DNA of 64,000 bases from the NCBI GenBank assembly GCA_900550375.1, contig URRP01000005.1, forward strand, positions 20,261 through 84,260. The letters are read 5' to 3'. Shown in pieces: positions 51,726 through 61,144 of the stretch. How positions within the stretch are numbered: the first letter of the stretch is position 1; every line of letters starts with the position of its first letter. The stretch is from an uncultured Alistipes sp. (GTDB lineage: Bacteria > Bacteroidota > Bacteroidia > Bacteroidales > Rikenellaceae). Position numbers and translations under genes: made by a program. The notes under the pieces are model-generated. The model had not been told where the DNA came from and ran no database searches. It saw nothing but the letters and a program-made list of their open reading frames with translations.

Positions 51726-52852
51726 AATACTACCTCATCGCCGGCGAAGCGTCGGGCGACCTGCACGGTTCGAACCTTATGCGGGGATTGCTCAAAAGCG
51801 ATCCTGCGGCCGAGTTCCGTTTCTGGGGCGGCGACCGCATGGCTGAAGTCGGCGGACGTAAGAATCAGGTGCGCGACTACCGCGAAACCTCGTTCTTCGG
51901 CATCGTGAGCGTGCTGCGCAATCTGGGAACCATCTCGCGGCAACTCAAAGAGTGCCGCGAGGACCTGCTGCGCTACGCCCCCGACGTGCTGATTCTCGTC
52001 GACTACCCGGGCTTCAATATGAAGATGGCGCGCTTCGCCAAGGAGCACGGCATCCGTATCTTTTACTACATCGCGCCCAAAGTATGGGCTTGGCGCGAGT
52101 GGCGCGTGAAGGCGATCCGCAAGTACGTCGACCGGCTCTACATCATCTTCCCCTTCGAACGCGACTACTTCCCCCGACACGGCATCCGGCCCGTATTCGA
52201 GGGAAATCCGCTGCTCGACGCCATTGCGGCGCGTTCGACGGCACTGCCCTCGCGCGAGGAGTTCGGCCGCACGAACGGACTGGACGAGCGACCCGTCGTG
52301 GCGCTCGTGGCGGGCAGCCGACGCGGCGAAATCGACGCCAATCTGCCGCTGATGTGCGCCTTGGCGCCCCGATTCCCCGAATATCAGTTCGTGGTGACGG
52401 GTGTCTCGTGGCTCGACCGCGCGCTTTACGACCGTTATCTCAGCGGCACGGAGGTGCGTTTCGTCTGCGATCAGACCTACGAAACGCTCCACAATGCCGT
52501 GGCGGCGGTCGTCACTTCGGGCACGGCAACGCTCGAAACAGCATTGATGCGTATTCCCGAAGTAGTCGTCTACCGCACCGTATGGTGGCAGGTGTGGCTG
52601 CGTCCCTACGTGCTGAAGGTACCCTTCATCTCGCTGGTGAACCTCAACCTCGGCCGCGAAGCGGTGCGCGAGCTGGTGCAGTCGTCGACCGATCCGTCGG
52701 AGGCCGAACGGGCGCTGCGCGCGATTCTGCCCGGCGGACCCGAACGCGAACGGATGCTCGGCGACTACGACGAGCTGCTCGCCGTCATGGGCGGGGCGGG
52801 AGCCAGCGACCGTTTCGCGGCGGATATGGTAAAGGAGGTGCGCCATGACTGA
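51722..52852 (+). CDS. lpxB: Lipid-A-disaccharide synthase
   Basis: A 376-residue GT-B enzyme (GT19) that condenses UDP-diacylglucosamine and lipid X to the lipid A disaccharide at the inner membrane. Landmarks are YYLIAGEASGDLHGS, YPGFNMKMARFAKEHG, YYIAPKVWAW, EGNPLLD, LVAGSRRGEI and VVTSGTATLETALM. The start is ATG 51722, overlapping trmD; the frame extends upstream but antiparallel to conserved sequence. Its stop overlaps the next gene by 8 bases. It confirms a Gram-negative envelope. Confidence 0.96.
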   Translation: MKYYLIAGEASGDLHGSNLMRGLLKSDPAAEFRFWGGDRMAEVGGRKNQVRDYRETSFFGIVSVLRNLGTISRQLKECREDLLRYAPDVLILVDYPGFNMKMARFAKEHGIRIFYYIAPKVWAWREWRVKAIRKYVDRLYIIFPFERDYFPRHGIRPVFEGNPLLDAIAARSTALPSREEFGRTNGLDERPVVALVAGSRRGEIDANLPLMCALAPRFPEYQFVVTGVSWLDRALYDRYLSGTEVRFVCDQTYETLHNAVAAVVTSGTATLETALMRIPEVVVYRTVWWQVWLRPYVLKVPFISLVNLNLGREAVRELVQSSTDPSEAERALRAILPGGPERERMLGDYDELLAVMGGAGASDRFAADMVKEVRHD

Positions 52853-53153
52853 ATCGCTCGTCATCGCCGGCATCCTCTTCGTATGCGCCGCGATCGTCTG
52901 GCTACGGCCGCAGTCGCTCTCGACGCTTTCGGAGACACCGCAGAAAAATCCCGAGATGAACTGGCAGGCGATCCGCCGCATCGCGGCTGGCGGCACGGCA
53001 TTGCTGGCCGCAGGAATCGCCGGCGGCAGTTGGCTGCTCACACGCGCCGGCGTCGAAGAGACGACGCTCACCATACTGCGCATCATCTTTCTGTTCGTCG
53101 GCGTAATCGTGATCGTCGCGCTGGTCGAACAAGCTAAAAACCGAAAACCATGA
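52845..53153 (+). CDS. Small three-span membrane protein, unknown function
   Basis: 102 residues with hydrophobic segments at about 3-20, 46-64 and 73-94 and a short basic end (EQAKNRKP). It overlaps lpxB by 8 bases and the FAH gene by 4 (ATGA), so it is translated with both. No family recognised. The position after lpxB hints at envelope work, no more than that. Confidence 0.65.
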   Translation: MTESLVIAGILFVCAAIVWLRPQSLSTLSETPQKNPEMNWQAIRRIAAGGTALLAAGIAGGSWLLTRAGVEETTLTILRIIFLFVGVIVIVALVEQAKNRKP

Positions 53154-53767
53154 AGATCATCTGCATCGGCCGCAACTACCGCGATCACATCGCCGAGTTC
53201 GACGGCGGACCGCTACCCGAAGAGCCGCTCTTCTTCCTCAAGCCCGACACGGCTCTGCTGCGCAACAACGACCCCTTCTACATCCCAGACTTCACGCAGG
53301 AGGTGCACTACGAATGCGAGTTGGTGGTACGTATCAACCGGCTGGCACGGCACATCGCGCCGCATTTCGCCCACCGGCTTTATGCCGAGGTCGGACTGGG
53401 CATCGATTTCACGGCGCGCGACCTGCAACGCGAAGCGATCGCCAAGGGGCAGCCGTGGGAGCGCGCCAAGGGATTCGACTACTCGGCCGCCGTGGCGCCG
53501 CAGTTCCTTCCCGTCGCCGAGCTGGGCGACATCCGCCGGCTGCACTTCACGCTCGAGGTCAACGGGCAGGTGCGACAGCAGGGGTACACAGGCGATATGA
53601 TTTTCTCCGTGGACGAGCTGCTGAGCTACGTTTCGCGTTATATGACCTTCCGCACGGGCGATCTGCTCTTCACAGGCACGCCGGCCGGTGTGGGCGCCGT
53701 GCAGCCGGGCGACGTGCTGCGCGCCACGCTCGAAGGTTACGAATTGTTGAATTTCGAAATACGCTGA
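53150..53767 (+). CDS. Fumarylacetoacetate hydrolase family protein
   Basis: A 205-residue FAH-fold enzyme with the metal ligands in VHYECELVVRI (Glu residues) and GIDFTARDLQ (Asp), plus KGFDYSAAVAP and LFTGTPAGVG near the C-terminus. Short FAH proteins act as acylpyruvases or oxaloacetate tautomerases/decarboxylases; the substrate is not readable here. Start MKIICIGRNYRDH is the family's usual beginning. Overlaps the upstream gene by 4 nt and precedes maf by 2 bp. Confidence 0.9.
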   Translation: MKIICIGRNYRDHIAEFDGGPLPEEPLFFLKPDTALLRNNDPFYIPDFTQEVHYECELVVRINRLARHIAPHFAHRLYAEVGLGIDFTARDLQREAIAKGQPWERAKGFDYSAAVAPQFLPVAELGDIRRLHFTLEVNGQVRQQGYTGDMIFSVDELLSYVSRYMTFRTGDLLFTGTPAGVGAVQPGDVLRATLEGYELLNFEIR

Positions 53768-53769
53768 AT

Positions 53770-54375
53770 ATGCTCCTCCAAGAGAAACTACACCCCTACC
53801 GTCTGCTGCTGGCCTCGCACTCGCCGCGCCGGCAGCAACTGCTCCGCGACTGCGGACTCGACTACACGCTTATCGACCGGTACGAAGTCGAGGAGCGTTA
53901 CCCCGCAGGGCTGCCGTCGCACGACGTGCCGCTCTTCCTGTCTCAGCTCAAAAGCGACGCCTATCCCGAACCGCTCGCCGAGAGCGACATTCTCCTTACG
54001 GCCGATACGGTGGTCGTGGCCGCAGGCGAGATTCTCGGCAAACCGCACGACCACGAAGACGCCGTGCGGATGCTGCACCGGCTGTCGGGCGCCGACCACT
54101 TCGTCACCACGGGCGTGACGCTGCGTACCACGCAGCGGCGAGCCAGTTTCGCTGTCACCACCTCCGTGCGCTTCCGATCGCTGACCGACGAGGAGATCGA
54201 CTACTACGTCGACCGCTTCCGTCCCTTCGACAAGGCGGGCAGCTACGGCATTCAGGAGTGGATCGGCTACGTGGCCATCGAGAGCATCAACGGATCGTTC
54301 TACAATGTCATGGGGCTGCCGATTCAGCGGCTTTACGTCGAACTGGACCGGTTCATCTCCCAGCAAACCCTTTAA
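53770..54375 (+). CDS. maf: Maf-like nucleotide pyrophosphatase
   Basis: A 201-residue Maf/Ham1-superfamily enzyme that hydrolyses non-canonical or specific nucleoside triphosphates. LLASHSPRRQQLL is the N-terminal substrate loop, ADTVVVAAGEILGKP holds the conserved metal-binding Asp, and FDKAGSYGIQEW is the C-terminal signature. YhdE-type members prefer dTTP/UTP. The start is ATG 53770, 2 bp after the FAH stop; the longer frame upstream lies inside FAH. Confidence 0.93.
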   Translation: MLLQEKLHPYRLLLASHSPRRQQLLRDCGLDYTLIDRYEVEERYPAGLPSHDVPLFLSQLKSDAYPEPLAESDILLTADTVVVAAGEILGKPHDHEDAVRMLHRLSGADHFVTTGVTLRTTQRRASFAVTTSVRFRSLTDEEIDYYVDRFRPFDKAGSYGIQEWIGYVAIESINGSFYNVMGLPIQRLYVELDRFISQQTL

Positions 54376-54381
54376 AACTAC

Positions 54382-55548
54382 ATGGATATGAAAAAGAAAC
54401 TTTACCTGTTGCTGACCGCCGCGCTGCTCGCCGTCACGGCCGGCGCCGCCGTTCCCCACCGGATCGTCATCCCCGACATCGAAGGTTACAAGACCCTCAA
54501 GGGCGACATGCATATCCACACCGTCTTCTCCGACGCGACGGTATGGCCCACGACCCGCGTCGAAGAGGCGATGATGGACGGTCTCGACGTGATCGCCATC
54601 ACCGATCATGTCGACAACCGATTGCAAAAACAGAAAAACAGCGGGCTGTTTACCGGCGACCGCAACGAATCGTACAAGATCGCCAAAGCGGCCGGTAAAA
54701 CGAACGACGTGCTGATCATCCACGGCGGCGAGATCACGCGCGCCATGGCACCCGGCCACTTCAACACCCTCTTCGTCGACGACTGCGAAGCGATCGGAAC
54801 GGCCTCGGATGGCCACGAAGACCACTACGACGCCATGATGGCCGGACTCACCGAAGCCAAAAAACAGAACGGATTTCTGGTATGGAACCATCCCCACTGG
54901 GAGCGTCAGGCACAGAACGAAACGGTGTGGTATCCCGAACATACGAAACTCTACGATGCAGGGCTGATGCAGGGCATCGAGATCTACAACGCCTTCAGCG
55001 GCTACTCGCCCGAGGCGCATCGCTGGGCGATGGAACGCAACCTGACGCTCGTCAGCGGCACCGACTGCCATAAACCGCTTTTCCTCATGACCGATTATAC
55101 CAACGGGGCCCTGCGTCCCGTGACACTCATCTTCGCCCGCGAACGCTCACTCGACGGCGTGCGCGAAGCCCTCGACGCACGGCGCACGGCAGTCTTCGCC
55201 GACGGCATGGTCTACGGCCGCGAAGAGGTGCTGCAACCGCTTATGAAGGCGCTGTTCGAGGTGTCGGACGTGAAATTCTCGGAGAAGAAAATGACGTTCC
55301 GCATTGTAAACCGCAGTTCGATTCCGCTCGTGCTCCGCAAGGCGGCCGGCAGCGAGAACGTTGTCTTCCCGCGCGACATGATCATCCGTCCCTTCGAGGA
55401 GACGACGCTGACCATTTACGGTTGGGACTACAAAAAACCGATGAATCTCGACCGCTTCGACGTCAATTTCCAAGTACTGAATTTCTTCGTCGACGCCGGT
55501 AAACCGATGACCTATTCGCTGCACTTCGAAAAACCTGCAAAACGATAA
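54382..55548 (+). CDS. Exported PHP-domain phosphodiesterase (Sb-PDE-like)
   Basis: 388 residues with a signal peptide (KKKLYLLLTAALLAVTAGAA). The PHP metal site is LKGDMHIHTVFSDATVWP and AITDHVDN, followed by IHGGEITRAMAPGHFN, LVWNHPHW and SGTDCHKP, giving the His/Asp/Glu set for two or three metals. The C-terminal ~110 residues form a beta domain. This layout matches Bacteroidota PHP proteins annotated as Sb-PDE family phosphodiesterases. It is periplasmic; natural substrate unknown. ATG 54388 is an alternative start. Confidence 0.85.
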   Translation: MDMKKKLYLLLTAALLAVTAGAAVPHRIVIPDIEGYKTLKGDMHIHTVFSDATVWPTTRVEEAMMDGLDVIAITDHVDNRLQKQKNSGLFTGDRNESYKIAKAAGKTNDVLIIHGGEITRAMAPGHFNTLFVDDCEAIGTASDGHEDHYDAMMAGLTEAKKQNGFLVWNHPHWERQAQNETVWYPEHTKLYDAGLMQGIEIYNAFSGYSPEAHRWAMERNLTLVSGTDCHKPLFLMTDYTNGALRPVTLIFARERSLDGVREALDARRTAVFADGMVYGREEVLQPLMKALFEVSDVKFSEKKMTFRIVNRSSIPLVLRKAAGSENVVFPRDMIIRPFEETTLTIYGWDYKKPMNLDRFDVNFQVLNFFVDAGKPMTYSLHFEKPAKR

Positions 55549-55549
55549 A

Positions 55550-57619
55550 ATGATGAGCGGACTGAGAACGATCCTGAAACGATCGGTCCTGTTGGCACTG
55601 ATCGTAATCGCCGCGCCGATCCGCGCCGACGAGGGAATGTGGCTGCCGAGCCTGATCGGCGAACGGATCGACGATATGCGCGCCAAGGGGTTCCGACTCA
55701 CGGCCGAGGATATCTACTCGGTCAACGCTGCTTCGATGAAGGACGCCGTCGTGCTCTTCAACGGCGGCTGCACAGGCGAGCTGATCTCGCCCGAAGGACT
55801 GCTCGTGACGAACCACCACTGCGGCTACGGCGCCATACAGAGCCATTCGACCGTCGAACACGACTACCTGACGCATGGATTCTGGGCGCAAAACCGCGAG
55901 GAAGAGCTGCCCAACGAGACATTGTGGGTACGTTTTCTCGTGCGCATGGAGGAGGTGACCGACCGGCTGGCGGCAGGCGAGAGCACCGAGAAGATCCGCG
56001 AAGAAGCCTCCGAGAGGGGACGTTACCGCACGGCGATCGAACAGATGTATTACGGCAACCAACAGTTTCTCTTCGTCTACGAACAGTTCGACGATGTAAG
56101 ACTCGTAGCCGCGCCGCCCTCGTCGATCGGGAAGTTCGGCGGCGACACCGACAACTGGATGTGGCCACGCCATACGGGCGACTTCTCGTTGTTCCGCATC
56201 TACGCCGATGCGCAGAACCGGCCGGCGAAATTCAGCCGCAAAAACGGTCCCTACCGTCCCAAACGCTACTTCCCCGTCTCGACGAAAGGGATCGGCGAGG
56301 GCGACTTCACGATGATCTACGGCTTCCCGGGCAATACGCAGCAATACGTTACGGCCGATGCCGTGGCCTACGTCGTCGAGCAGTCCGATCCGATGAAGAT
56401 CGACCTGCGCACGCGGCGGCTGGAGATCATCTCGGCGGCACAGGAGGCCGATGCGGCGACCCGCATCCGCTACGCTGCCAAACACGCCTCGATCGCCAAC
56501 GCATGGAAGAAATGGCAGGGCGAGCTGCTGGGACTGCAACGGCTGGGCACAGTGGCGCAAAAACAGGCCTACGAGGCCGAGTTCGCCCGCTGGGCGGCCG
56601 GCCGTCCCGAATACGCGCAGCTGCTCGACTCGCTCCATGCCGCCTATCGCACGGCAGCCGAAGGATATTACCGCCAAGAACTGTGCAACGAGAGCGTGAA
56701 GGGCATCGAGCTGACGACGCTGGGCGCAGCGCTGAAGCAGTATGCCGCGAAACCTTCGGAGGCCCTCGCCGAACGGATCGCCAAACTCTACCGCGACTAC
56801 GACCCCGCGATCGACCGGCGCGTGGCTGCCGAGATGCTGCACGGGTTGGAGCAGTACCATCCCCGACCGCTGCCGGAGGCCTACACGGCCGAAACGGCAC
56901 GGCACGGCGGAATCGAAGGCTATGCCGACCATCTCTTCACCGCCTCGGCAATCGTCTCCTACGAAACCGTCGAACCGCTGCTGCGCGACACGGCGGCACT
57001 GCGCAGGACGTTGGCCGAAGAACCCGTGCTGCGCCTTGTCGGCATCTTCGACCGCGGACGCATCCCCCGCAACCTGAGCAACCTGCCCGCCATCGAGCGA
57101 TGGTATCGACCCTATATGAAGGCGCTGCGCGAATTCGACCGTGAACGGCCCTTCTACCCCGACGCCAACCTCACGCTGCGCGTCGCCTACGGAGAGGTGG
57201 CCGGTTATTGGTATGCCGACGCCGTCTACCACCGCCCCCTGACGACGCTCGACGGCATCATCGCCAAAGACGACCCGACGATCTATGATTACGACATCCC
57301 CGAACAGCTGCGCGAACGCTATGCCGCGAAGGATTACGGCCGCTGGGGCATTCCGGCCGCCGACGGCGGCGTGACCGTACCCGTCTGCTTTCTGGCGACG
57401 ACCCACACCACAGGCGGCAACTCGGGTTCGCCGGTCATCAACGCCGACGGCGAACTGGTAGGGATCAATTTCGACCGCACGTGGCGTTCGACGATGAGCG
57501 ACCTGCAGTTCGATCCCGCCATCTGCCGCAACATCGCCGTCGACATCCGCTACGTACTCTTCACGATCGATCGCATCGGAGGTGCAGGGTATCTGCTGGA
57601 AGAGATGGAACTGCGTTAA
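55550..57619 (+). CDS. S46 family dipeptidyl-peptidase (DPP7/DPP11-like)
   Basis: A 689-residue periplasmic exo-peptidase releasing dipeptides from oligopeptides, used by asaccharolytic and proteolytic Bacteroidales. A signal peptide (residues ~8-26) is followed by GMWLPSL, the catalytic His region LLVTNHHCGYG (87-94), the Asp region DTDNWMWPRHTGDFSLFR and the nucleophile TGGNSGSPVIN (S625). Residue 650, aligned by eye with the specificity position 673 of Porphyromonas enzymes (Gly in DPP7, Arg in DPP11), is Ser, so P1 preference is open. It ends the run that starts at FkbM. Confidence 0.93.
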   Translation: MMSGLRTILKRSVLLALIVIAAPIRADEGMWLPSLIGERIDDMRAKGFRLTAEDIYSVNAASMKDAVVLFNGGCTGELISPEGLLVTNHHCGYGAIQSHSTVEHDYLTHGFWAQNREEELPNETLWVRFLVRMEEVTDRLAAGESTEKIREEASERGRYRTAIEQMYYGNQQFLFVYEQFDDVRLVAAPPSSIGKFGGDTDNWMWPRHTGDFSLFRIYADAQNRPAKFSRKNGPYRPKRYFPVSTKGIGEGDFTMIYGFPGNTQQYVTADAVAYVVEQSDPMKIDLRTRRLEIISAAQEADAATRIRYAAKHASIANAWKKWQGELLGLQRLGTVAQKQAYEAEFARWAAGRPEYAQLLDSLHAAYRTAAEGYYRQELCNESVKGIELTTLGAALKQYAAKPSEALAERIAKLYRDYDPAIDRRVAAEMLHGLEQYHPRPLPEAYTAETARHGGIEGYADHLFTASAIVSYETVEPLLRDTAALRRTLAEEPVLRLVGIFDRGRIPRNLSNLPAIERWYRPYMKALREFDRERPFYPDANLTLRVAYGEVAGYWYADAVYHRPLTTLDGIIAKDDPTIYDYDIPEQLRERYAAKDYGRWGIPAADGGVTVPVCFLATTHTTGGNSGSPVINADGELVGINFDRTWRSTMSDLQFDPAICRNIAVDIRYVLFTIDRIGGAGYLLEEMELR

Positions 57620-57634
57620 AGGCAGGCGGCACAG

Positions 57635-57674
57635 AAAAGAGCGGAATTCCATTTCGGAGTTCCGCTCTTTTTCA
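57635..57674. terminator. Bidirectional terminator after the S46 peptidase gene
   Basis: A 16-bp stem with one G-U pair (57635-57650 with 57657-57672), 6-nt loop, A-run before and T-run after, between convergent genes. Confidence 0.88.
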
Positions 57675-57689
57675 TTGCACAGCCCTCTG

Positions 57690-59705
57690 TCAGAGCCAAC
57701 CGCCGGCATCGTTGCCCCGCTCGCGCACGAGCACCGAGAAACGCTGCCCGATACGGTCGCCGCCATAACCGATGGCCGTCACCGTCACCGACGCGCTGCC
57801 CGCCCGTCGGGGCGTAAGCGTCACCACACCGTCCGACTCCGCAGCCGCGACCACCGCATCGTCATCGCACGTCACTTCGTAACGTTCGACCAGCGCATGG
57901 GTGAAATAGTCCTTCAGATTCACGCTGCACCCCGCCGCATCGCGGTCCAAGGCCAGCAGCTGAGGCGGCAGAGCCGCCGTAACCGAAGGAGGTACGTCAG
58001 CTTCGCCCAACAGGTTGCGCAGCACGAGCGATGCATCGATATAGCCGCTGCCCATCGCCCCTTTATAACGTTCCAAATCGATGGTATAGTTCTGGACGTT
58101 TCCGTTCTCGTCATAGGCGGGGAAACTCTTTTCACCGGTGAAATAGGTATCGATGGGATGGGTCGAACTACAAAGGAGGTGCTGCAACTCGGCGGCCGTA
58201 AGCGAAATGCCGTACTCGCCGGCCAGCGAAACCGCCAAGGCGGCAATGCCCGAAACATGCGGACACGCCATCGACGTTCCCTGCTCATAACCGTAGGCTC
58301 GATCGTTGGTGGCGATGGTACTCAGCACGCCCGCATTCGTGCCCAGACACTGCATATCGCCGCCCGGAGCCGTCACATCGACCCACGCGCCGTAGCACGA
58401 ATAGTAGGCCGGCCGGTAGTCGGGCCCCATCGAAGCGACGCTCAGCACCTTGTCGTAAGCCGCAGGATAGGCCGTCGCACCGCCCAAAGGCAGGTAGCCG
58501 TTGTTCCCCGCCGCAAAGACCACCAGTCCGCCGGCGAGCGGTCCTACGACCTGCTCGTGTTCGTCGAATCCGGCATTGGCGATGAAATAATCGATGGCGG
58601 CCTTGTCGGCCGAAGCGTTCCACTCCGCATCGCTCATCACCCCTTTGGGATAATTGTATCCCCACGAACAGTTTGCGATGACCGCTCCGTTGTCGGCCGC
58701 ATATTCGAAAGCCCGGGCGAACGACCCCGTGGAGTTGCCCATAAAGAGCTGGCAGGTCATCACACGCACGCCGTCGCCGCTTCCCGAACCGCCGGCAATT
58801 CCCGCGACGCCGCGGCCGTTGTTGCTGACCGCAGCGATCGTACCGGCCACATGGGTACCGTGATCGTCAGGCACGATCTTACCGTATTCGGCGCCGCTCT
58901 GGATCGGTGCGAAGTTGTATCCGTAGAGATCGTCGACATAGCCGTTGCCGTCGTCATCGACGCCCGGCGTACCGTTCTGTTCGGCCGTATTGACCCAAAG
59001 GTTTCCGGTCAGATCCTCGTGTGAAGTACGCACGCCGCCATCCAGCACGGCGACCGTCACACCGGACGAACCAGTGCACAACTCCCACGCCTTGAACAGA
59101 TTGATGTCCGCGCCCGGAACGGCTTCGAACCCCGCATAGGCGCCGGAGTTGACATAGTGCCACTGGTCGCCCAGACGCGGATCGTCGGCCCCGGCCGAGC
59201 GGGTCGCAGGCGCGGCATCCGCAGCAGGAACCACCACGGAGGGAGTCCGCTCAGGCGCTACGCTGAACTCGGCGCAGCGCAGCGCAGGCTCCTCACGCAG
59301 ATGACGGCACACCTCGTCCACGGAGATCGATTCATCGAAACGAACCTCATACCACAAATGCAATCCCGCCCGACGCTTCCGTTGGGCGAAACGTCCTTCG
59401 ACATTGAAAAGCGGCCGGATCGACACAGCGCTCACGGCCGCCAAAAAACGGTCGATGCCCGCAATGCCCGAACACGCCGTTCCGACAGCACAGGTTCGAT
59501 GGTCAGCGACGGTCAGCGAATCGGCGTAATCTTCGCGGAAACGGAGCAGAACGACGCCCGGCTCCGCCGTATCGACGGCGCGGATCAGCAGCGGGCGCGG
59601 TGCGGCCGAGGCTGCCGAGCCTTCGGCGGCCGGATCGTTCGTGCAGGCCGAACCCAAGAGGGCCGCAAGCAGCCCTGCAAAAATAAAAAGTCTTTTCCTC
59701 ATCAT
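57690..59705 (-). CDS. Subtilisin-like (S8) protease lipoprotein
   Basis: 671 residues with a lipoprotein signal peptide (KRLFIFAGLLAALLGSAC). A ~175-residue N-terminal region, partly inhibitor-I9-like, precedes the S8 catalytic domain: Asp in VTVAVLDGGVRTSHED, His in DDHGTHVAGTIAAV, oxyanion Asn region VVFAAGNNG and Ser in GTSMACPHVSG. The last ~100 residues are a beta domain (AGSASVTVTAIGYGG). The start is 59705 or 59702; the frame extends further upstream into the Omp28 gene. It is the last gene of the minus-strand exported cassette, 7 bp after the Omp28 gene. Confidence 0.9.
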   Translation of the reverse strand: MMRKRLFIFAGLLAALLGSACTNDPAAEGSAASAAPRPLLIRAVDTAEPGVVLLRFREDYADSLTVADHRTCAVGTACSGIAGIDRFLAAVSAVSIRPLFNVEGRFAQRKRRAGLHLWYEVRFDESISVDEVCRHLREEPALRCAEFSVAPERTPSVVVPAADAAPATRSAGADDPRLGDQWHYVNSGAYAGFEAVPGADINLFKAWELCTGSSGVTVAVLDGGVRTSHEDLTGNLWVNTAEQNGTPGVDDDGNGYVDDLYGYNFAPIQSGAEYGKIVPDDHGTHVAGTIAAVSNNGRGVAGIAGGSGSGDGVRVMTCQLFMGNSTGSFARAFEYAADNGAVIANCSWGYNYPKGVMSDAEWNASADKAAIDYFIANAGFDEHEQVVGPLAGGLVVFAAGNNGYLPLGGATAYPAAYDKVLSVASMGPDYRPAYYSCYGAWVDVTAPGGDMQCLGTNAGVLSTIATNDRAYGYEQGTSMACPHVSGIAALAVSLAGEYGISLTAAELQHLLCSSTHPIDTYFTGEKSFPAYDENGNVQNYTIDLERYKGAMGSGYIDASLVLRNLLGEADVPPSVTAALPPQLLALDRDAAGCSVNLKDYFTHALVERYEVTCDDDAVVAAAESDGVVTLTPRRAGSASVTVTAIGYGGDRIGQRFSVLVRERGNDAGGWL

Positions 59706-59712
59706 CGCAACG

Positions 59713-61089
59713 CTATTCAGCAGGTTCGTATTGATAATCGACCGACCCGCCCGCGACAACGCTCACGACATTCGCACAGAAATAGCCGTAGGGCCGTACA
59801 GCGGCGTCGGCCTTGCAAAGGTAGACCACGACCCGGCAATTCGCCAGCACATGACGTTCGGGAATGGCTGCCGTATAGCTGAAACTCCGTTCGGCATTCT
59901 CGGCAAGCGCTCCGAGCGATTCGGCAAGCGAAGAGGTCAGGCGCAGCTGCACGACATTCATCTGTACCATACGGTTGTCCGCGGCTCCGGTCTGTTCGGT
60001 TTCGATACCGTCCTCGACCAGCAGTACACCGAGATAATAACCGGCCTGCTCGCGAGCGGTGACACGAACCGCAACCGAGAGATCGCGCCCTGCCAAGGTC
60101 GTGGCGACGGCCAGACCAGGCGTCGATTCGTAACGCGCCTGCGACGCTTCGATGGCATGAGCCATTTCGGCTCCGGCCGTATCGACGTTGTGCATTGCGG
60201 CATCAGACTTATAAGCGTCGTTCCAGTCGACGACATAATAAGGATAAGCATGAAGCCCGTAATCGGAGAAAAACGCCATGAAGTACCCCGACACGGGCGC
60301 TGCGACGCCGACGGCATCGCCCGCCTCATGGAACGCGACGGGAACCATCCGGTCGTAGAGCAGGTTTTTCATGACATGCTCGATGCCGGCGGCCGTCGCA
60401 GGGCAACTCCAGCAGCTCGTTCCGGTACCCTCCGCCACGAGCGAACGACGATAAAAACGATCCGTATGACCGGTCGTCGTGCGCTCCTTGACGATGATAT
60501 CCACCGTGTTGAGCGCCCGGACGCTCTCGTCGGACCGCATTACGGCTTCGATGGTATAAACGCCCTTCTCATAGAAGATGTGCGTATGGCCCGAATAGCG
60601 TTCGCCATCGCGGACTCCGACGACGAACGACGACGTGGCGTCGCTCTCGTCGGTGCCGTTCTTGAGGGCCGTGACGGTAAACCGCACGGGATCGCCCACC
60701 CTCACCACTTCGGAATCAGCCTTGAGGGTATAGACCGTACCCCGCACCACCACCGTAAGGGAGTTCTCCGCTTCGAGATTCCCCGTCTTCGAATGGGCGG
60801 TCACGGTGTAGGTACCCGGCATCTCCCACGCGAAAACGTTGCCGGCACGGCAACCCGAATCGTCACAGATGTTCCACGCCGAAGTCACATCCTCGCCTTC
60901 GCTCGACAGGACGGTAAAGGTCACGTCCTCGTTGATCCTGACCGTCGTACGGTCGGCGGAAAGGGTGTAGATCGGCGGTACGGAAGGTGTCGGATCGGGA
61001 TCGGACGCAGGGTCGCCGTCGCCCCCGCAGGCGCCGGTAAACACTAATGCCGTGAGACAGGCTGTGCGAAAAAGATAATTTCTGAACAT
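59713..61089 (-). CDS. Omp28-related lipoprotein with CxxC motif (large form)
   Basis: 458 residues, lipobox VFTGAC (Cys21) followed by a Gly/Asp linker. Two Ig-like/PKD-type beta repeats come first (LSADRTTVRINEDVTFTV and LKADSEVVRVGDPVRFTV), each ending in a YTVTAHS/YTIEAVM strand. The Omp28-related domain follows, with GTSCWSCPATAAG, a CxxC in a thioredoxin-like context, and YPYYVVDWND. Surface or periplasmic redox or binding role; function not established. The gene lies 55 bp after the second Omp28-type gene. Confidence 0.8.
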   Translation of the reverse strand: MFRNYLFRTACLTALVFTGACGGDGDPASDPDPTPSVPPIYTLSADRTTVRINEDVTFTVLSSEGEDVTSAWNICDDSGCRAGNVFAWEMPGTYTVTAHSKTGNLEAENSLTVVVRGTVYTLKADSEVVRVGDPVRFTVTALKNGTDESDATSSFVVGVRDGERYSGHTHIFYEKGVYTIEAVMRSDESVRALNTVDIIVKERTTTGHTDRFYRRSLVAEGTGTSCWSCPATAAGIEHVMKNLLYDRMVPVAFHEAGDAVGVAAPVSGYFMAFFSDYGLHAYPYYVVDWNDAYKSDAAMHNVDTAGAEMAHAIEASQARYESTPGLAVATTLAGRDLSVAVRVTAREQAGYYLGVLLVEDGIETEQTGAADNRMVQMNVVQLRLTSSLAESLGALAENAERSFSYTAAIPERHVLANCRVVVYLCKADAAVRPYGYFCANVVSVVAGGSVDYQYEPAE

Positions 61090-61144
61090 CGTATCGGCCG
61101 TTACAAGGGGCAGCCCGCAGCTGCGGACCGCCCCTTCGGTAAAA

